The notes under the pieces were generated by a model. The model was not told the DNA's origin and searched no databases. It saw only the letters and a program-made list of their open reading frames with translations. A stretch of DNA of 64,000 bases from NCBI GenBank assembly GCA_002448445.1, contig DJYC01000112.1, forward strand, positions 37,973-101,972, written 5' to 3'. Source of the stretch: Treponema sp. UBA6988. GTDB lineage: Bacteria; Spirochaetota; Spirochaetia; Treponematales; Treponemataceae. The translations under genes were made by a program, and so were the position numbers. Shown piece by piece: positions 54,082 to 62,924 of this stretch (position 1 is the stretch's first letter; every line of letters begins with the position of its first letter).

Positions 54082-54831
54082 TCAAATTATGTATTCAGGC
54101 TGCAGGGACCTTGATAAAAACTGTCTGGTCCTCTCTTCCTTTGGATTTGTAAAAATCTCTTCGGGAGCACCTTCTTCCACAACATCACCTTTGTCTATAT
54201 ACACAATACGGTCAGAGACATCCCTTGCAAAAGCCATCTCGTGCGTAACGATAATCATCGTCCGCTTTTCTGATGCAACTTCCTTTATAAGCTTTAAGAC
54301 ATCGCTTACAAGCTCTGGGTCCAAGGCACTGGTCGGTTCATCAAAAAGAATCACCTCCGGGTCAAGGACAAGGGCACGGGCAATCCCAATTCTCTGCTGC
54401 TGACCGCCTGAAAGTTTACTAGGATACTCGTCCCTTTTATCTTCAAGTCCTATTTTTTTAAGATAAGCCAATGCAACTTTTTCTGCTTCTGCCTTTGGAA
54501 GAATTTTATTTACGATTAATGGCTCCATAATATTTTCAAGCGCAGTCTTGTTCTTAAAGAGATTAAAATTTTGAAAAACCATCGTGCTTTTTAGCCTTAG
54601 CTTCTTTATCTCATTTTTACCGGCCTGTTCGCAGTTGACGGACGCATCTCCAATAGTGATAGTTCCGGAATCTGCATGCTCCAAAAAATTAAGGCACCTA
54701 AGCAAAGTAGATTTTCCGCCGCCGCTTGAACCGATTATAGATACAATTTCATTATCATTTATAGAAAGGTTTATTCCCCTAAGTACTTCATTCTGATTGA
54801 ACGCTTTTTTCAGATTCTTAATTTCAATCAT
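54082..54831 (-). CDS. polar-amino-acid-type ABC importer ATPase
   Basis: 249 residues. Walker A GSSGGGKST, signature KLSGGQQQRIGIARAL, Walker B VILFDEPTSALDPE, switch IVTHEMAF: the GlnQ/HisP type. It lies between permease and the nitrogenase-like D gene in one operon (33-nt and 12-nt gaps), so uptake and the reductase are presumably linked. Confidence 0.93.
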   Translation of the reverse strand: MIEIKNLKKAFNQNEVLRGINLSINDNEIVSIIGSSGGGKSTLLRCLNFLEHADSGTITIGDASVNCEQAGKNEIKKLRLKSTMVFQNFNLFKNKTALENIMEPLIVNKILPKAEAEKVALAYLKKIGLEDKRDEYPSKLSGGQQQRIGIARALVLDPEVILFDEPTSALDPELVSDVLKLIKEVASEKRTMIIVTHEMAFARDVSDRIVYIDKGDVVEEGAPEEIFTNPKEERTRQFLSRSLQPEYII

Positions 54832-54843
54832 AATTTCTCCCCG

Positions 54844-55560
54844 CTAAAATGCATTTTTGCTGAATCGTGAAAGTTTTTTTTCTAATACCAACAGAAGCCT
54901 TTCCAAGAGAGCGCAGACTGGCCAATACAAAAGCGAAACCGCAATATAAATTTCAAAATAACGGAACGACCGAGAACCAACAATCCTTGCCTGTGCCATG
55001 ATGTCAACAACGGTAATACAAAATGCAAGAGAAGTATTCTTTATCATTGCAAGCAACGAGCTTGTGAGTGTAGGCAGTGCAATTACAAAAGCCTGAGGAA
55101 GAATGACAGTTTTTAGCGAATCCCACGTTGAATAGTGAAGGCTTTTGCACGCTTCAAACTGCCCAGCTTCCACGGACATCAAGGAGCTTCTGAATGACTC
55201 GGACATGTAGGCGCCGGTGTTGAGTGCAAATGCAATTATTGCAAACAAAGTGCTCGGCAACGAATTGATGTCAAACTCATTGCCGGCAGCTTCAACAATT
55301 CTGGAGATAAGGAGCGGAATTCCATAGTATGCAAGGTAGAGCTGGATAACCATAGGAGTTCCGCGAATAAAAGAAATGAACACTGTAGAAATTTGCGAAA
55401 GAACCTTAACATGGAAAAATCGTATTAAGGCAATCAATATTCCCAGTAAAAATCCAATAATAGTAGCACTGAATGCAATTAATAAAGTTATTGGCAGTTT
55501 TGTTACTATTTCAGGAATTGTTGAAAATATATAAGTGATGTCGTCAAGCAATTTTTCCAT
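54844..55560 (-). CDS. polar-amino-acid-type ABC importer permease
   Basis: 238 residues with five or six helices. FIRGTPMVIQLYLAYYGIPLL and the EAA loop region EAGQFEACKSLHYSTWDSLKTVILPQAF are typical of HisM/GlnP permeases. Second gene of the minus-strand operon. Confidence 0.92.
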   Translation of the reverse strand: MEKLLDDITYIFSTIPEIVTKLPITLLIAFSATIIGFLLGILIALIRFFHVKVLSQISTVFISFIRGTPMVIQLYLAYYGIPLLISRIVEAAGNEFDINSLPSTLFAIIAFALNTGAYMSESFRSSLMSVEAGQFEACKSLHYSTWDSLKTVILPQAFVIALPTLTSSLLAMIKNTSLAFCITVVDIMAQARIVGSRSFRYFEIYIAVSLLYWPVCALLERLLLVLEKKLSRFSKNAF

Positions 55561-55580
55561 ATTATTCTTCCTGCTTTATA

Positions 55581-56375
55581 TTATTTGCTTTTAACTGTCG
55601 TATCGCTTCCAAACCACTTAACGGCAAGCTTGGACAGTGTTCCGTCAGCGCGTATTTCTTCGAGTCCATTGTCGAACAGAGCCTTTATGCGTTCACCCTT
55701 TTTGTTTTTTGCAAAAATAAGATAGGCCGGGTTAAGCAAGTCAGGGTCGGCAGGAATATATGCCAGCGGTTCTTTGCGTTCATTGATAAAAACGCCTGCC
55801 GCAACAGGGCTATCCACAGTAACGTCCGCCCTTCCAGAAAGGACTTCCGCAAAGATTGCAGCCGTTGCCGTATCCCCTGCATAGACAATGTTTATTTTGT
55901 CACCGTTTTCTTTATTGAATTTTTCAAGCCATTCTGCATAAGACGAGCCACCGCCCACGATTACATTCTTGCCAAACAAATCTTTGGCAGACTTAATGTC
56001 CGTATCATTCCTAAAGATAAGGGCCGGATAGTCATAGTTGTATGGTTCTGCCGCATACAAAAACTGTTTTTCGCGTGCAGGATTTTTCTTTATTTCGTTT
56101 GCAACCAAATCAAAGCGTCCGGCACCAAGGGCAACGAGCATTCCGTCCCATGGCGTAGGCTCAATTTTCAGGCTTATGCCGGGAGTCTTTTCTACAATTG
56201 CATTTATAACATCAACATCAAAGCCGGTAATGTTTCCCTCAGAGTCAACAAAGTTGTAAGGCTTCCAACCTCCCTCTATTGCAACGCGGACAACTTCCTG
56301 CTTGTTTTTTGACTTTGAATTGCAACTTGTAAAAATTGCTCCAATTGCGAAAAAAAGAATAAAAATTTTTTTCAT
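55581..56375 (-). CDS. amino-acid-type ABC importer binding lipoprotein
   Basis: 264 residues from ATG 56375 (GGAGGTATATT upstream; the longer frame lacks a ribosome site). Lipobox IFTSC with Cys18. PF00497 pattern: GGWKPYNFVDSEGNITGFDVDV, GRFDLVANEI, VIVGGGSSYAEWL and GRADVTVDSPVA. A typical binding protein has a basic amino acid clamp Arg near 95; here ARFDLVAN-type context is conserved, so the ligand probably carries an amino acid-like group, perhaps sulfur-containing. Confidence 0.9.
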   Translation of the reverse strand: MKKIFILFFAIGAIFTSCNSKSKNKQEVVRVAIEGGWKPYNFVDSEGNITGFDVDVINAIVEKTPGISLKIEPTPWDGMLVALGAGRFDLVANEIKKNPAREKQFLYAAEPYNYDYPALIFRNDTDIKSAKDLFGKNVIVGGGSSYAEWLEKFNKENGDKINIVYAGDTATAAIFAEVLSGRADVTVDSPVAAGVFINERKEPLAYIPADPDLLNPAYLIFAKNKKGERIKALFDNGLEEIRADGTLSKLAVKWFGSDTTVKSK

Positions 56376-56421
56376 AATATACCTCCATGAAAAATTATTT
56401 TTGTGATTCATACCTTGTTGA

Positions 56422-56433
56422 TGTATATATACA
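56422..56433. promoter_or_regulatory. 12-nt perfect palindrome in divergent promoter region
   Basis: TGTATATATACA, between the divergent starts at 56375 and 56574. Confidence 0.45.
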
Positions 56434-56473
56434 AGTTTTAAATTCTTTTTTCCAATTCATTTTTTTTATGATT

Positions 56474-56519
56474 GTCAATAAAAAAATTATATAAATTTTA
56501 GCCGTCCATTTTTATTGAC
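56474..56519. promoter_or_regulatory. inverted-repeat operator in divergent promoter region
   Basis: GTCAATAAAAA (56474-56484) and its exact complement TTTTTATTGAC (56509-56519), 24 nt apart. The pair lies between the ABC/D-type operon and the RibD/K-type operon and probably binds a common regulator. Confidence 0.55.
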
Positions 56520-56573
56520 CTAATCAATTTGGAACTGTATATTTTGCCTTGTTAAAACCTATTGGAGAATTTT

Positions 56574-57374
56574 ATGAAACGACCCTTTATCTACATTCAC
56601 ATGCTGACAAGCCTTGACGGAAAAATATGGGGAGAATTTACAAAGCTCCCTGAGGAAACAGCTGCGGCTCCTTTCTTTAAAGAAATTGGCTTTGGACGTG
56701 ACTACTGGAATACGGATGCAAATCTTAGCGGAACCAACACCGCTCTTAATGATTACACTTACCACAAGGCACCGGACCTTAATGCAAATGCAGAAATTGT
56801 TCCTCCGGGTGATTTTATTGCCGTTAAGGAAGCTGAGCGCTACAGCTTTGTCCTTGACCGCAAAGGTATTCTGGGCTACCAGAAAAACGAAATATTTTAT
56901 GCAGGGGTTCACTCGCACATCGTCGACGTAATTACGGAAAAAGTTTCCAACGAGTACAAGGATTTTTTGCGGAGAAAAAATATTTCTTACATTATCTGCG
57001 GAAACGAAGAAATTGACTACGATGTTATGTTTCAAAAAATGGTGGAACTTTTTGGAGTAAAGTTTTTGTCTGTTGCAGGCGGCGGAACACTGAACTGGGC
57101 TTTCTTGCGGAAGGGCTACGTTGATGAAATAGGTTTTGTTATTGTTCCGGGAGCAGATGGAGGAACAGGCACCCCACAGCTTTTTATGGCAAAAGAAGGA
57201 TGGGGCGAAGAGATTCCTGTCTCGTTTGAATTTGTCGAAGTAAAAGTTGACGAACGCTCAGGTGCATTGTGGCTTCATTACAAAGTAAAAAAGGTTTGGC
57301 AAAAAGATGAATGGATTAAGGAGTTTGGGCTTGGCCCGAAAGATTTTGTCTCTGCAGATAATTCAGGAAAATAA
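56574..57374 (+). CDS. RibD C-terminal/dihydrofolate reductase-type reductase
   Basis: 266 residues from ATG 56574 (GGAG eight nt upstream). RibD_C fold: opening RPFIYIHMLTSLDGKIWG, LSVAGGGTLNWAFLRKGYVDEIGF (the NADPH-binding GGG and strand) and GTGTPQLF. Members reduce pterin- or flavin-precursor-like carbonyl compounds with NADPH. No other riboflavin gene is near; instead it precedes the nitrogenase-like K gene by 14 nt, so it likely works with that enzyme, on its substrate, product or cofactor. Confidence 0.85.
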   Translation: MKRPFIYIHMLTSLDGKIWGEFTKLPEETAAAPFFKEIGFGRDYWNTDANLSGTNTALNDYTYHKAPDLNANAEIVPPGDFIAVKEAERYSFVLDRKGILGYQKNEIFYAGVHSHIVDVITEKVSNEYKDFLRRKNISYIICGNEEIDYDVMFQKMVELFGVKFLSVAGGGTLNWAFLRKGYVDEIGFVIVPGADGGTGTPQLFMAKEGWGEEIPVSFEFVEVKVDERSGALWLHYKVKKVWQKDEWIKEFGLGPKDFVSADNSGK

Positions 57375-57388
57375 AGGGGAAAATAAAA

Positions 57389-58675
57389 ATGTTAAATGTA
57401 TTAGATCAGCCACGGTATAAATGCGCACTTGCAGCCATGCAGACTGTCCAGTCAATTCCGGGCGCACTGCCAATCCTTCACTCAGGCCCCGGGTGTGCAA
57501 GCAAGCTGAACGACAACAGCGGTTCAGGCGGGCATTTTGCGCCAAATGCATACCCATGCTCTCTTGTAAGCGAAAAAGAAGTCGTCTTTGGCGGAATAAA
57601 AAAACTTCGCAACACTGTAGAAAATGCGCTTAAAGTAATGGATGCAGAGCTTTTTGTAGTAATATCGGGATGCACGACAGAAATAATCGGTGATGACATT
57701 CAGGAAGTTGCAGAAGATTTTTTTACTTTAGAAAAACCTGTGGTCTGGGCAAAGACTCCTGGATTCAAAGGCAACAACTACCTTGGCCATGACTGGATCT
57801 TAAAATCAATTTTTGAACAGTACTTGCCAAAGCTTGAGGCGGCACCAAAAATAAAGGGGCTTGTAAATATTTTTGCAGGCACACCGGAGCACGACCCCTT
57901 CTGGCTTGGAAACCTCCACGAGCTTGAAAGGCTTGTTGAATCAATAGGGCTTATTCCAAACACAATCTTTGGTGCAGGACGTTCACTTGAAAACATAAAA
58001 AAAATCCGCCAGGCAGAATACACAATCCTTGTCTCTCCGTGGGTTGGAACAGAAAGTGCGGAATATCTTGAAAAGGCTTTTGATATTCCGCTTTTAAAAT
58101 ATCCAGTCCTTCCAATCGGTGCATTTGAGACAACGAAATTCCTTCGTGCGGTCGGAGACTTTTGCAATGCGGACAAAGAGAAGGTAGAAAAAGTCATAAA
58201 GGAAAACGAAGAAGAATATTACTACTATCTTGAGCGCTTTGCAGACACCATTCTTGAAACGCGGCTTTTGGGAAAAAGGTTTACCGTAGCTTCGGAAGCA
58301 CAGTATGCGCTTGCAATTACAAAATTTCTTGTTAATGATTTGGGAAGCTTTCCTCTTACGCAGTTTATTACCGATGACACGCCGGAAAAATACCGCGATG
58401 CAATAAAGGCGGAATTCAATAATCTGAATTACGATATTCATGCAGATGTTGAATGGACTACAGACGGAAAGGATATTGAAAACAAAATACGCGGCTTTGA
58501 CTTTGCAGGCATCCCCTTGATTGCAGGAAGCAGTTGGGAAAAAAACATTGCCAAGGAACTTGGTGCGCGCTATGTGAACATTTCCTATCCGGTAATTGAC
58601 CGCCTTATAATAAACAGCAACATTGCAGGATATTCTGGAGCCTTAAAGCTTTTGGAAGACATTTATACAGCATGA
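57389..58675 (+). CDS. nitrogenase component 1-like protein, K (beta) type
   Basis: 428 residues. Cysteines match the P-cluster set of NifK: Cys12 in RYKCALA, Cys36 in HSGPGCAS, Cys57 and Cys95 in ISGCTTEIIGDDI. EKEVVFGGIKKLRNTVENAL is the common block after the second Cys. It should pair with the D-type protein at 52597 although the two genes lie in divergent operons. Shine-Dalgarno AAAGGGG is nearly the same as that before the D-type gene. Confidence 0.87.
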   Translation: MLNVLDQPRYKCALAAMQTVQSIPGALPILHSGPGCASKLNDNSGSGGHFAPNAYPCSLVSEKEVVFGGIKKLRNTVENALKVMDAELFVVISGCTTEIIGDDIQEVAEDFFTLEKPVVWAKTPGFKGNNYLGHDWILKSIFEQYLPKLEAAPKIKGLVNIFAGTPEHDPFWLGNLHELERLVESIGLIPNTIFGAGRSLENIKKIRQAEYTILVSPWVGTESAEYLEKAFDIPLLKYPVLPIGAFETTKFLRAVGDFCNADKEKVEKVIKENEEEYYYYLERFADTILETRLLGKRFTVASEAQYALAITKFLVNDLGSFPLTQFITDDTPEKYRDAIKAEFNNLNYDIHADVEWTTDGKDIENKIRGFDFAGIPLIAGSSWEKNIAKELGARYVNISYPVIDRLIINSNIAGYSGALKLLEDIYTA

Positions 58676-58696
58676 CTTTCAGCCAGGGCAAAAAGA

Positions 58697-59410
58697 CTAG
58701 AGTCTGCAATCACTCTCAAAATCATTGTAGATAAGCATCCAGGCAATCACGTCCATAACAAAAACGTAGAGGAAGAACAAAAGCCCAAGCCCCCCGCCCT
58801 GAATGCTGTCGCTAAGCAAAAAGTCGTAGACCGCATGGCAAAGGGTTGCAGACGCCACGCTAAGAACCATGTTGGCAAAGGAAAGAACCCCAAGCTTCCT
58901 GTTCTTGAACTGTCTGGCGCGCGAAAAGAAAAACCCCATCAGAACACCGTAGGTAGCATGCCCCGGAATGGAAAAAATAGCCCTTCCCAAAGCAATCGAA
59001 TGTCCCCAGCCCAAAAGATAAAGCACATTCTCGCAGCCTGCAAAACCCAGCGAAGAAGCAAGCGCATAGACAATGCCGTCGTAGCGGTAGCGGAAGCAGG
59101 GACTTGACCACAAAAGAATCATCAGAATGAGCCACTTATAAAGTTCTTCAACAAGGGCAACAGCCCAAAAATTAAGCGCAAAGTCAAAGTCCATGGCACT
59201 TCTGGCCGCATAGTTCATAAAAAGGAGGCTTCCCACAATGCGCTCAAATGGGATGACCGCAAAAGAAAAGAGGGCACTTAAAAAGAAAACCTGAAAAACC
59301 TTCCCAAAAGGCTCACGTTCAAAGCGGTCCTTGCTGTAGACAAAAAATAGGATAAGAAAGACAGGCAGCAGGGCAAAAATCAGCGTAAGACCAAAAAAAG
59401 CAAAGGTCAA
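58697..59410 (-). CDS. PrsW-family glutamic-type membrane protease
   Basis: 237 residues, about eight helices, starting with TTG 59410 (GGGAGG upstream). Active-site pattern: VEELYKW (EExxK), FAGCENVLY (ExxxN-like) and SIPGHATYG, HAVYD (His residues) as in PF13367. Such enzymes cleave anti-sigma factors or other membrane proteins. It follows proB by 25 nt and may be the last gene of that operon. Confidence 0.85.
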   Translation of the reverse strand: MTFAFFGLTLIFALLPVFLILFFVYSKDRFEREPFGKVFQVFFLSALFSFAVIPFERIVGSLLFMNYAARSAMDFDFALNFWAVALVEELYKWLILMILLWSSPCFRYRYDGIVYALASSLGFAGCENVLYLLGWGHSIALGRAIFSIPGHATYGVLMGFFFSRARQFKNRKLGVLSFANMVLSVASATLCHAVYDFLLSDSIQGGGLGLLFFLYVFVMDVIAWMLIYNDFESDCRL

Positions 59411-59435
59411 GAAAACCTCCCGTGCCGCCTAAGAA

Positions 59436-60251
59436 TTATTCCTTGGGAGCAGAAGCGTCGGCAGCCTCAAAGAGGGTACCCTTCTGGGAACCGTCCAAAA
59501 GAGACGCAAGCGGATTGTCCTTTTTGCTGTTTGCAAGAACCATGGGAATTCCGTTCTGCGTAGCCTTCTGGGCAGCTTCAATCTTTGTGCGTATTCCGCC
59601 GGTACCAAAAGAATTGGTCTTTCCCAAAGTGATTCCCTTCAAGAGGGCATCTATATCCGTAACGCTTTCTACAAGCTTTGCATCAGGATTAGTCTTGGGA
59701 TTGTCCGTATAAACACCGTCAATGTCGCTAAAGAGAACAAGAAGCTCCGCGCTCCACAAAATTGCCGTAAGGGCAGAAAGGTTGTCGTTGTCTCCTATAG
59801 AATTCTCTTCAAAGGAAACAGAATCATTTTCATTTATAATAGGAACAACACCTTCGTCCACAAGGGTAAAGAGAGTGTTCCTCATGTTAAGGGTGTGGTG
59901 GTAGTCCTCAAAATCTTCCTTTACAAAAAGAAGCTGGGCAACGTGCAAAGACTGCTTCTTAAAGGCAGCCCTCCACTTGTCCATAAGCTCCACCTGGCCT
60001 ATTGCACAAAGAGCCTGGCGGTAGTGCATGTCCTTTTTGTGGGCCCATCCGTTAATGCTGGAAAGCCCCGCAACCTGTGCACCGGAAGAAACGATGATTA
60101 TCTGCTTGCCTAAAGCCATAAGCTTTGCGCAGTCAGCTGCAATCATGTTCATAAAGTCAAGGTTGATTGTGCCGTCCGCCTTTGCAAGCGAATTGCTTCC
60201 AAATTTTATTACTATTTTCTTTGCGCTTTCAAGAGTCTGCTGAATGTTCAT
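59436..60251 (-). CDS. proB: glutamate 5-kinase
   Basis: 271 residues, the short form without a C-terminal PUA domain. AAK fold: IVIKFGSNSLAK, IIIVSSGAQVAG, NENDSVSFEE and FSDIDGVYTDNPK. First step of proline synthesis. Its ATG overlaps the proA stop by 4 nt. Confidence 0.96.
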   Translation of the reverse strand: MNIQQTLESAKKIVIKFGSNSLAKADGTINLDFMNMIAADCAKLMALGKQIIIVSSGAQVAGLSSINGWAHKKDMHYRQALCAIGQVELMDKWRAAFKKQSLHVAQLLFVKEDFEDYHHTLNMRNTLFTLVDEGVVPIINENDSVSFEENSIGDNDNLSALTAILWSAELLVLFSDIDGVYTDNPKTNPDAKLVESVTDIDALLKGITLGKTNSFGTGGIRTKIEAAQKATQNGIPMVLANSKKDNPLASLLDGSQKGTLFEAADASAPKE

Positions 60252-61513
60252 CTTATTTGACCGTCCCCGTCAATCAGGAATTTTGTTGTGGTAAGGGCCT
60301 TTATTCCCATTGGCCCGCGGGCATGAAGCTTCTGGGTGCTAATTCCAAGCTCTGCACCAAAACCAAATTGACCGCCGTCCGTAAAGCGGGTGCTTGCGTT
60401 AACATAGACACAAGCAGCGTCCACCCTGGTCTGGAAGTCGCGGGCAATGGAGCGGTCGTTTGTAACAATGCATTCGCTGTGCTTGGTATTGTGCGCGTTT
60501 ATAAATTCAATCGCCTCGTTTGCAGAAGAGACAAGCTTTACCGCAAGCGTAAAGTCAAGGAATTCAAAGCCAAAGTCTTCATCCGTGGCTTCCCTAAGGT
60601 TCTTGCAGCAGTCCTTAAGAATGGCAAAAGACTCCTTGTCCGCACGAAGTTGCACCTTGTCCGCAAACGCCTTTGCCATGAGCGGAAGGAAAGCAGAAGC
60701 AACATCCCTCTGCACAAGCACTGTCTCTATTGCATTACAGGCACCCGGCCTCTGCATCTTGGCATTAGCAGCAATTTTAGCCGCCACATCCAAATCAGCG
60801 GACTTTTCTACAAAAAAGTGGCAAACACCGCTACCTGTCTCTATAACCGGAATCTTTGCATTCTGAACAACATTTTGAATAAGCCTTGCACCGCCACGGG
60901 GAAGCACAACGTCTATCTTTCCAAGGGCAGTAAGAATCCTGTCCACATCGGAATGGTCAGCTTTGGGCTGGCAAAGAAAAACCGCATCCGTTACACCGGC
61001 TTCCCCCGCAGCAGAAAGGCCTTCACGAATTGCCTTTACGATTACAGAATTGCTTTTTAGCGCAGATGAAGAACCCCGAAGCAGAATTGCATTGCCGCTC
61101 TTGTAGGCAAGGGCAAAGGCATCAACCGTAACGTTGGGGCGGCTCTCGTAAATAATAGCCACAACCCCAAGCGGAACCCTAACCTGCCTTATCTGCATAC
61201 CGTTAGGAATCTTCCAACCGGCAACCTCTTCCCCGATTGGGTCAGTCTGTGAAATTATAACGCCAATGGCATCAATTATGGACTGGAATTTCTTCTCGTC
61301 AAGGGCAAGGCGCTCAATCAAAGCCTCGCTAACACCGCGCGAACGGGAATCTGCCACGTCCTGGGCATTTGCCTCAAGAATGGCATCCTTATTTTTTTGC
61401 AGGGATTCTACAACCTTCTCTAGCGCATAGTTTTTTTGCAAAGCGGTCAGCAGGGCTGTTTTTTGGCTGGCAACCCTAAGACCTGCGCAAAGCTCTTCAA
61501 ATTCATCTGCCAT
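60248..61513 (-). CDS. proA: gamma-glutamyl phosphate reductase
   Basis: 421 residues. Catalytic Cys in RPGACNAIETVLV; NAD(P) and substrate blocks VPLGVVAIIYESRPNVT and FTDGGQFGFGAELGISTQ. Second step of proline synthesis, in the cytoplasm. Shine-Dalgarno GAGG. proC is not in the window. Confidence 0.97.
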   Translation of the reverse strand: MADEFEELCAGLRVASQKTALLTALQKNYALEKVVESLQKNKDAILEANAQDVADSRSRGVSEALIERLALDEKKFQSIIDAIGVIISQTDPIGEEVAGWKIPNGMQIRQVRVPLGVVAIIYESRPNVTVDAFALAYKSGNAILLRGSSSALKSNSVIVKAIREGLSAAGEAGVTDAVFLCQPKADHSDVDRILTALGKIDVVLPRGGARLIQNVVQNAKIPVIETGSGVCHFFVEKSADLDVAAKIAANAKMQRPGACNAIETVLVQRDVASAFLPLMAKAFADKVQLRADKESFAILKDCCKNLREATDEDFGFEFLDFTLAVKLVSSANEAIEFINAHNTKHSECIVTNDRSIARDFQTRVDAACVYVNASTRFTDGGQFGFGAELGISTQKLHARGPMGIKALTTTKFLIDGDGQIR

Positions 61514-61534
61514 ATACGGCCTCTTTTTTTAATT

Positions 61535-62074
61535 TTAGTAGTTGGCAAGAAAATACATGCCCAAAAGAATTGCAAGGCGGCACTTGTCCTTATTCCATAC
61601 GGCATCCTTTGGAAGACTCTTTATGTACCACCAGAAAAGCCCAAATTCCGGGTCAATGCGGAGGGCGTATTCGTCAAACTCGGGGTTCTTTGTCTGCGCG
61701 CCAAACATAAGATAAACAACGTCGCTAACAATGCCAAGGAAAAGGCTGTAGGCTTCATCATAGGCCTTGTCTTCCATCTTCTTGTTGAATTCCTCAAGAT
61801 GGTACAAAACCTCTTCCTTTAACTCCTCGTCAAATTCTTCAACCCAAGTTTTTTGGATAAGCAGCAAAAGGTTTTTGTGAAAACTGGAAAGAAGCTTTGC
61901 CTCGCCATCCTTTGCCGAATCAGCAACTGGCACAAAGGCATCTCCCGTTCCCAAAACATCGGCAACAAGAATGGACGCTTCGCCTATTTTTTTAGAATCA
62001 TCAGAAGTTATAAACTCATTTAATGCATCAACCGATTTTTTTTCTACAAACTGATTTATTAATTCACTGCTCAT
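61535..62074 (-). CDS. hypothetical protein upstream of proA
   Basis: 179 residues, acidic and helical, with one DDSKKIGEASILVADVLG segment and a Trp/Tyr-rich end (FGLFWWYIKSL). No family recognised. It is 21 nt ahead of proA and likely heads the proA-proB transcript from a leaderless-type promoter. Confidence 0.7.
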   Translation of the reverse strand: MSSELINQFVEKKSVDALNEFITSDDSKKIGEASILVADVLGTGDAFVPVADSAKDGEAKLLSSFHKNLLLLIQKTWVEEFDEELKEEVLYHLEEFNKKMEDKAYDEAYSLFLGIVSDVVYLMFGAQTKNPEFDEYALRIDPEFGLFWWYIKSLPKDAVWNKDKCRLAILLGMYFLANY

Positions 62075-62081
62075 GGTTGCT

Positions 62082-62110
62082 ATTTTAGTTTTTTACACCG
62101 ATTTTTTCAA
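62082..62110 (-). promoter_or_regulatory. promoter of hypothetical-proA-proB operon (leaderless type)
   Basis: Minus strand TTGAAA (62110-62105), 17-nt spacer, TAAAAT (62087-62082), 7 nt to ATG 62074. Confidence 0.7.
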
Positions 62111-62146
62111 GGGGATTTTTATATTCCGGAGCGCACCTCATCTTTA

Positions 62147-62380
62147 ACTGTGTCCGGCACTCCGTGTCCGGCCAGACTCCACGCAATTCCTACCCATTCG
62201 CAAACCGATAGCGCCAAGGATGGCGCGTCAGGTGGTTGCAATAAAGATATGGCAAGTTTCCGAAGGAAACTTGTGGGTAGAAATTGCATGGATGCAATTT
62301 CTACCCGCTTTCCAGGGTTCCGGCTTTCGCCTCCATTGCTTCGCAACGGCTACGCCGCCCTTCCAATCGGGGCTAGGCTC
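62147..62380 (+). repeat. multi-hairpin repeat, complete copy
   Basis: Same order as 42034 with other stems: CCGG-CAC-TCC-GTG-T-CCGG; GCGCC/GGCGC; AAGTTTCC/GGAAACTT; GGGTAGAAATTGCA/TGCAATTTCTACCC; GGC-TTTC-GCC; CGGC-TAC-GCCG; ending CCCTTCCAATCGGGGCTAGG. Confidence 0.85.
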
Positions 62381-62430
62381 TGTCTGCAAAAGCTGTAAAA
62401 GACTAAAACTTCACTTATATAATATTACGG

Positions 62431-62592
62431 AAATAAGTTTTGGGCGCAACGGGAAGCGAAATATGGCTGAAAATTCATTTGCGCGGAGCGACCGAAGGGA
62501 GCGAAAGTCCTATTACCGCGCACGCGGTTGTTATAAACAACCCACTGAATTTTCAGACAGAGTTCGCTGGTAGTGGAGCCCAAAACTTATTT
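62431..62592. repeat. nested palindromic element
   Basis: Outer arms AAATAAGTTTTGGGC (62431-62445) and GCCCAAAACTTATTT (62578-62592) are perfect complements. Inside, CTGAAAATTCA/TGAATTTTCAG (62467-62477, 62546-62556) and ACCGCG/CGCGGT (centre near 62522) also pair. Half of the inner sequence recurs at 17425-17465. Confidence 0.75.
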
Positions 62593-62595
62593 CCT

Positions 62596-62787
62596 TTAAT
62601 AAACATACTCCCGGCTGTAGCGGTTTAACGGAACGAATATCATCTTTTTACTTATGCGCTCCAAGGGTATTTCTGTTTTTACAATACTATCGCGTTCAAA
62701 TGGAAAGGTATCCGGCTGAAAGTGGCTAAAGTAAAACTGATACAGGGTAAAGCTTTCAAGCATAAACACCTTCCGCTCCACCTTCAA
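62596..62787 (-). CDS. small ORF, possible degraded toxin
   Basis: 63 residues with TTG start, Phe/Tyr-rich. It lies directly after the two antitoxin-like frames below. No ribosome site, no known motif; it may be a remnant. Confidence 0.2.
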   Translation of the reverse strand: MKVERKVFMLESFTLYQFYFSHFQPDTFPFERDSIVKTEIPLERISKKMIFVPLNRYSREYVY

Positions 62788-62788
62788 G

Positions 62789-62884
62789 CTATTCTTTAGT
62801 TACATAATCAATTTCACCTTCAATTTTTGAAAGGAGATTTTTCGGGAGCTTTAAAATTTTCTCTTCAAGACGAAATTTGTCCAC
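62789..62884 (-). CDS. tiny ORF resembling an antitoxin fragment
   Basis: 31 residues with GTG start: DKFRLEEKILKLPKNLLSKI resembles the short KxxEKIxxLPxxLxxE start of DUF2281-type antitoxins. Probably a fragment. Confidence 0.3.
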   Translation of the reverse strand: MDKFRLEEKILKLPKNLLSKIEGEIDYVTKE

Positions 62885-62924
62885 AACAACAATCTAATGA
62901 ATCAAAGCGACAGATTCTTTTTAT

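Noticed and set aside
52597..58675. True nitrogen-fixing nitrogenase
   Set aside because: No NifH, NifB or NifEN in view and the cofactor His of the D-type protein is missing.
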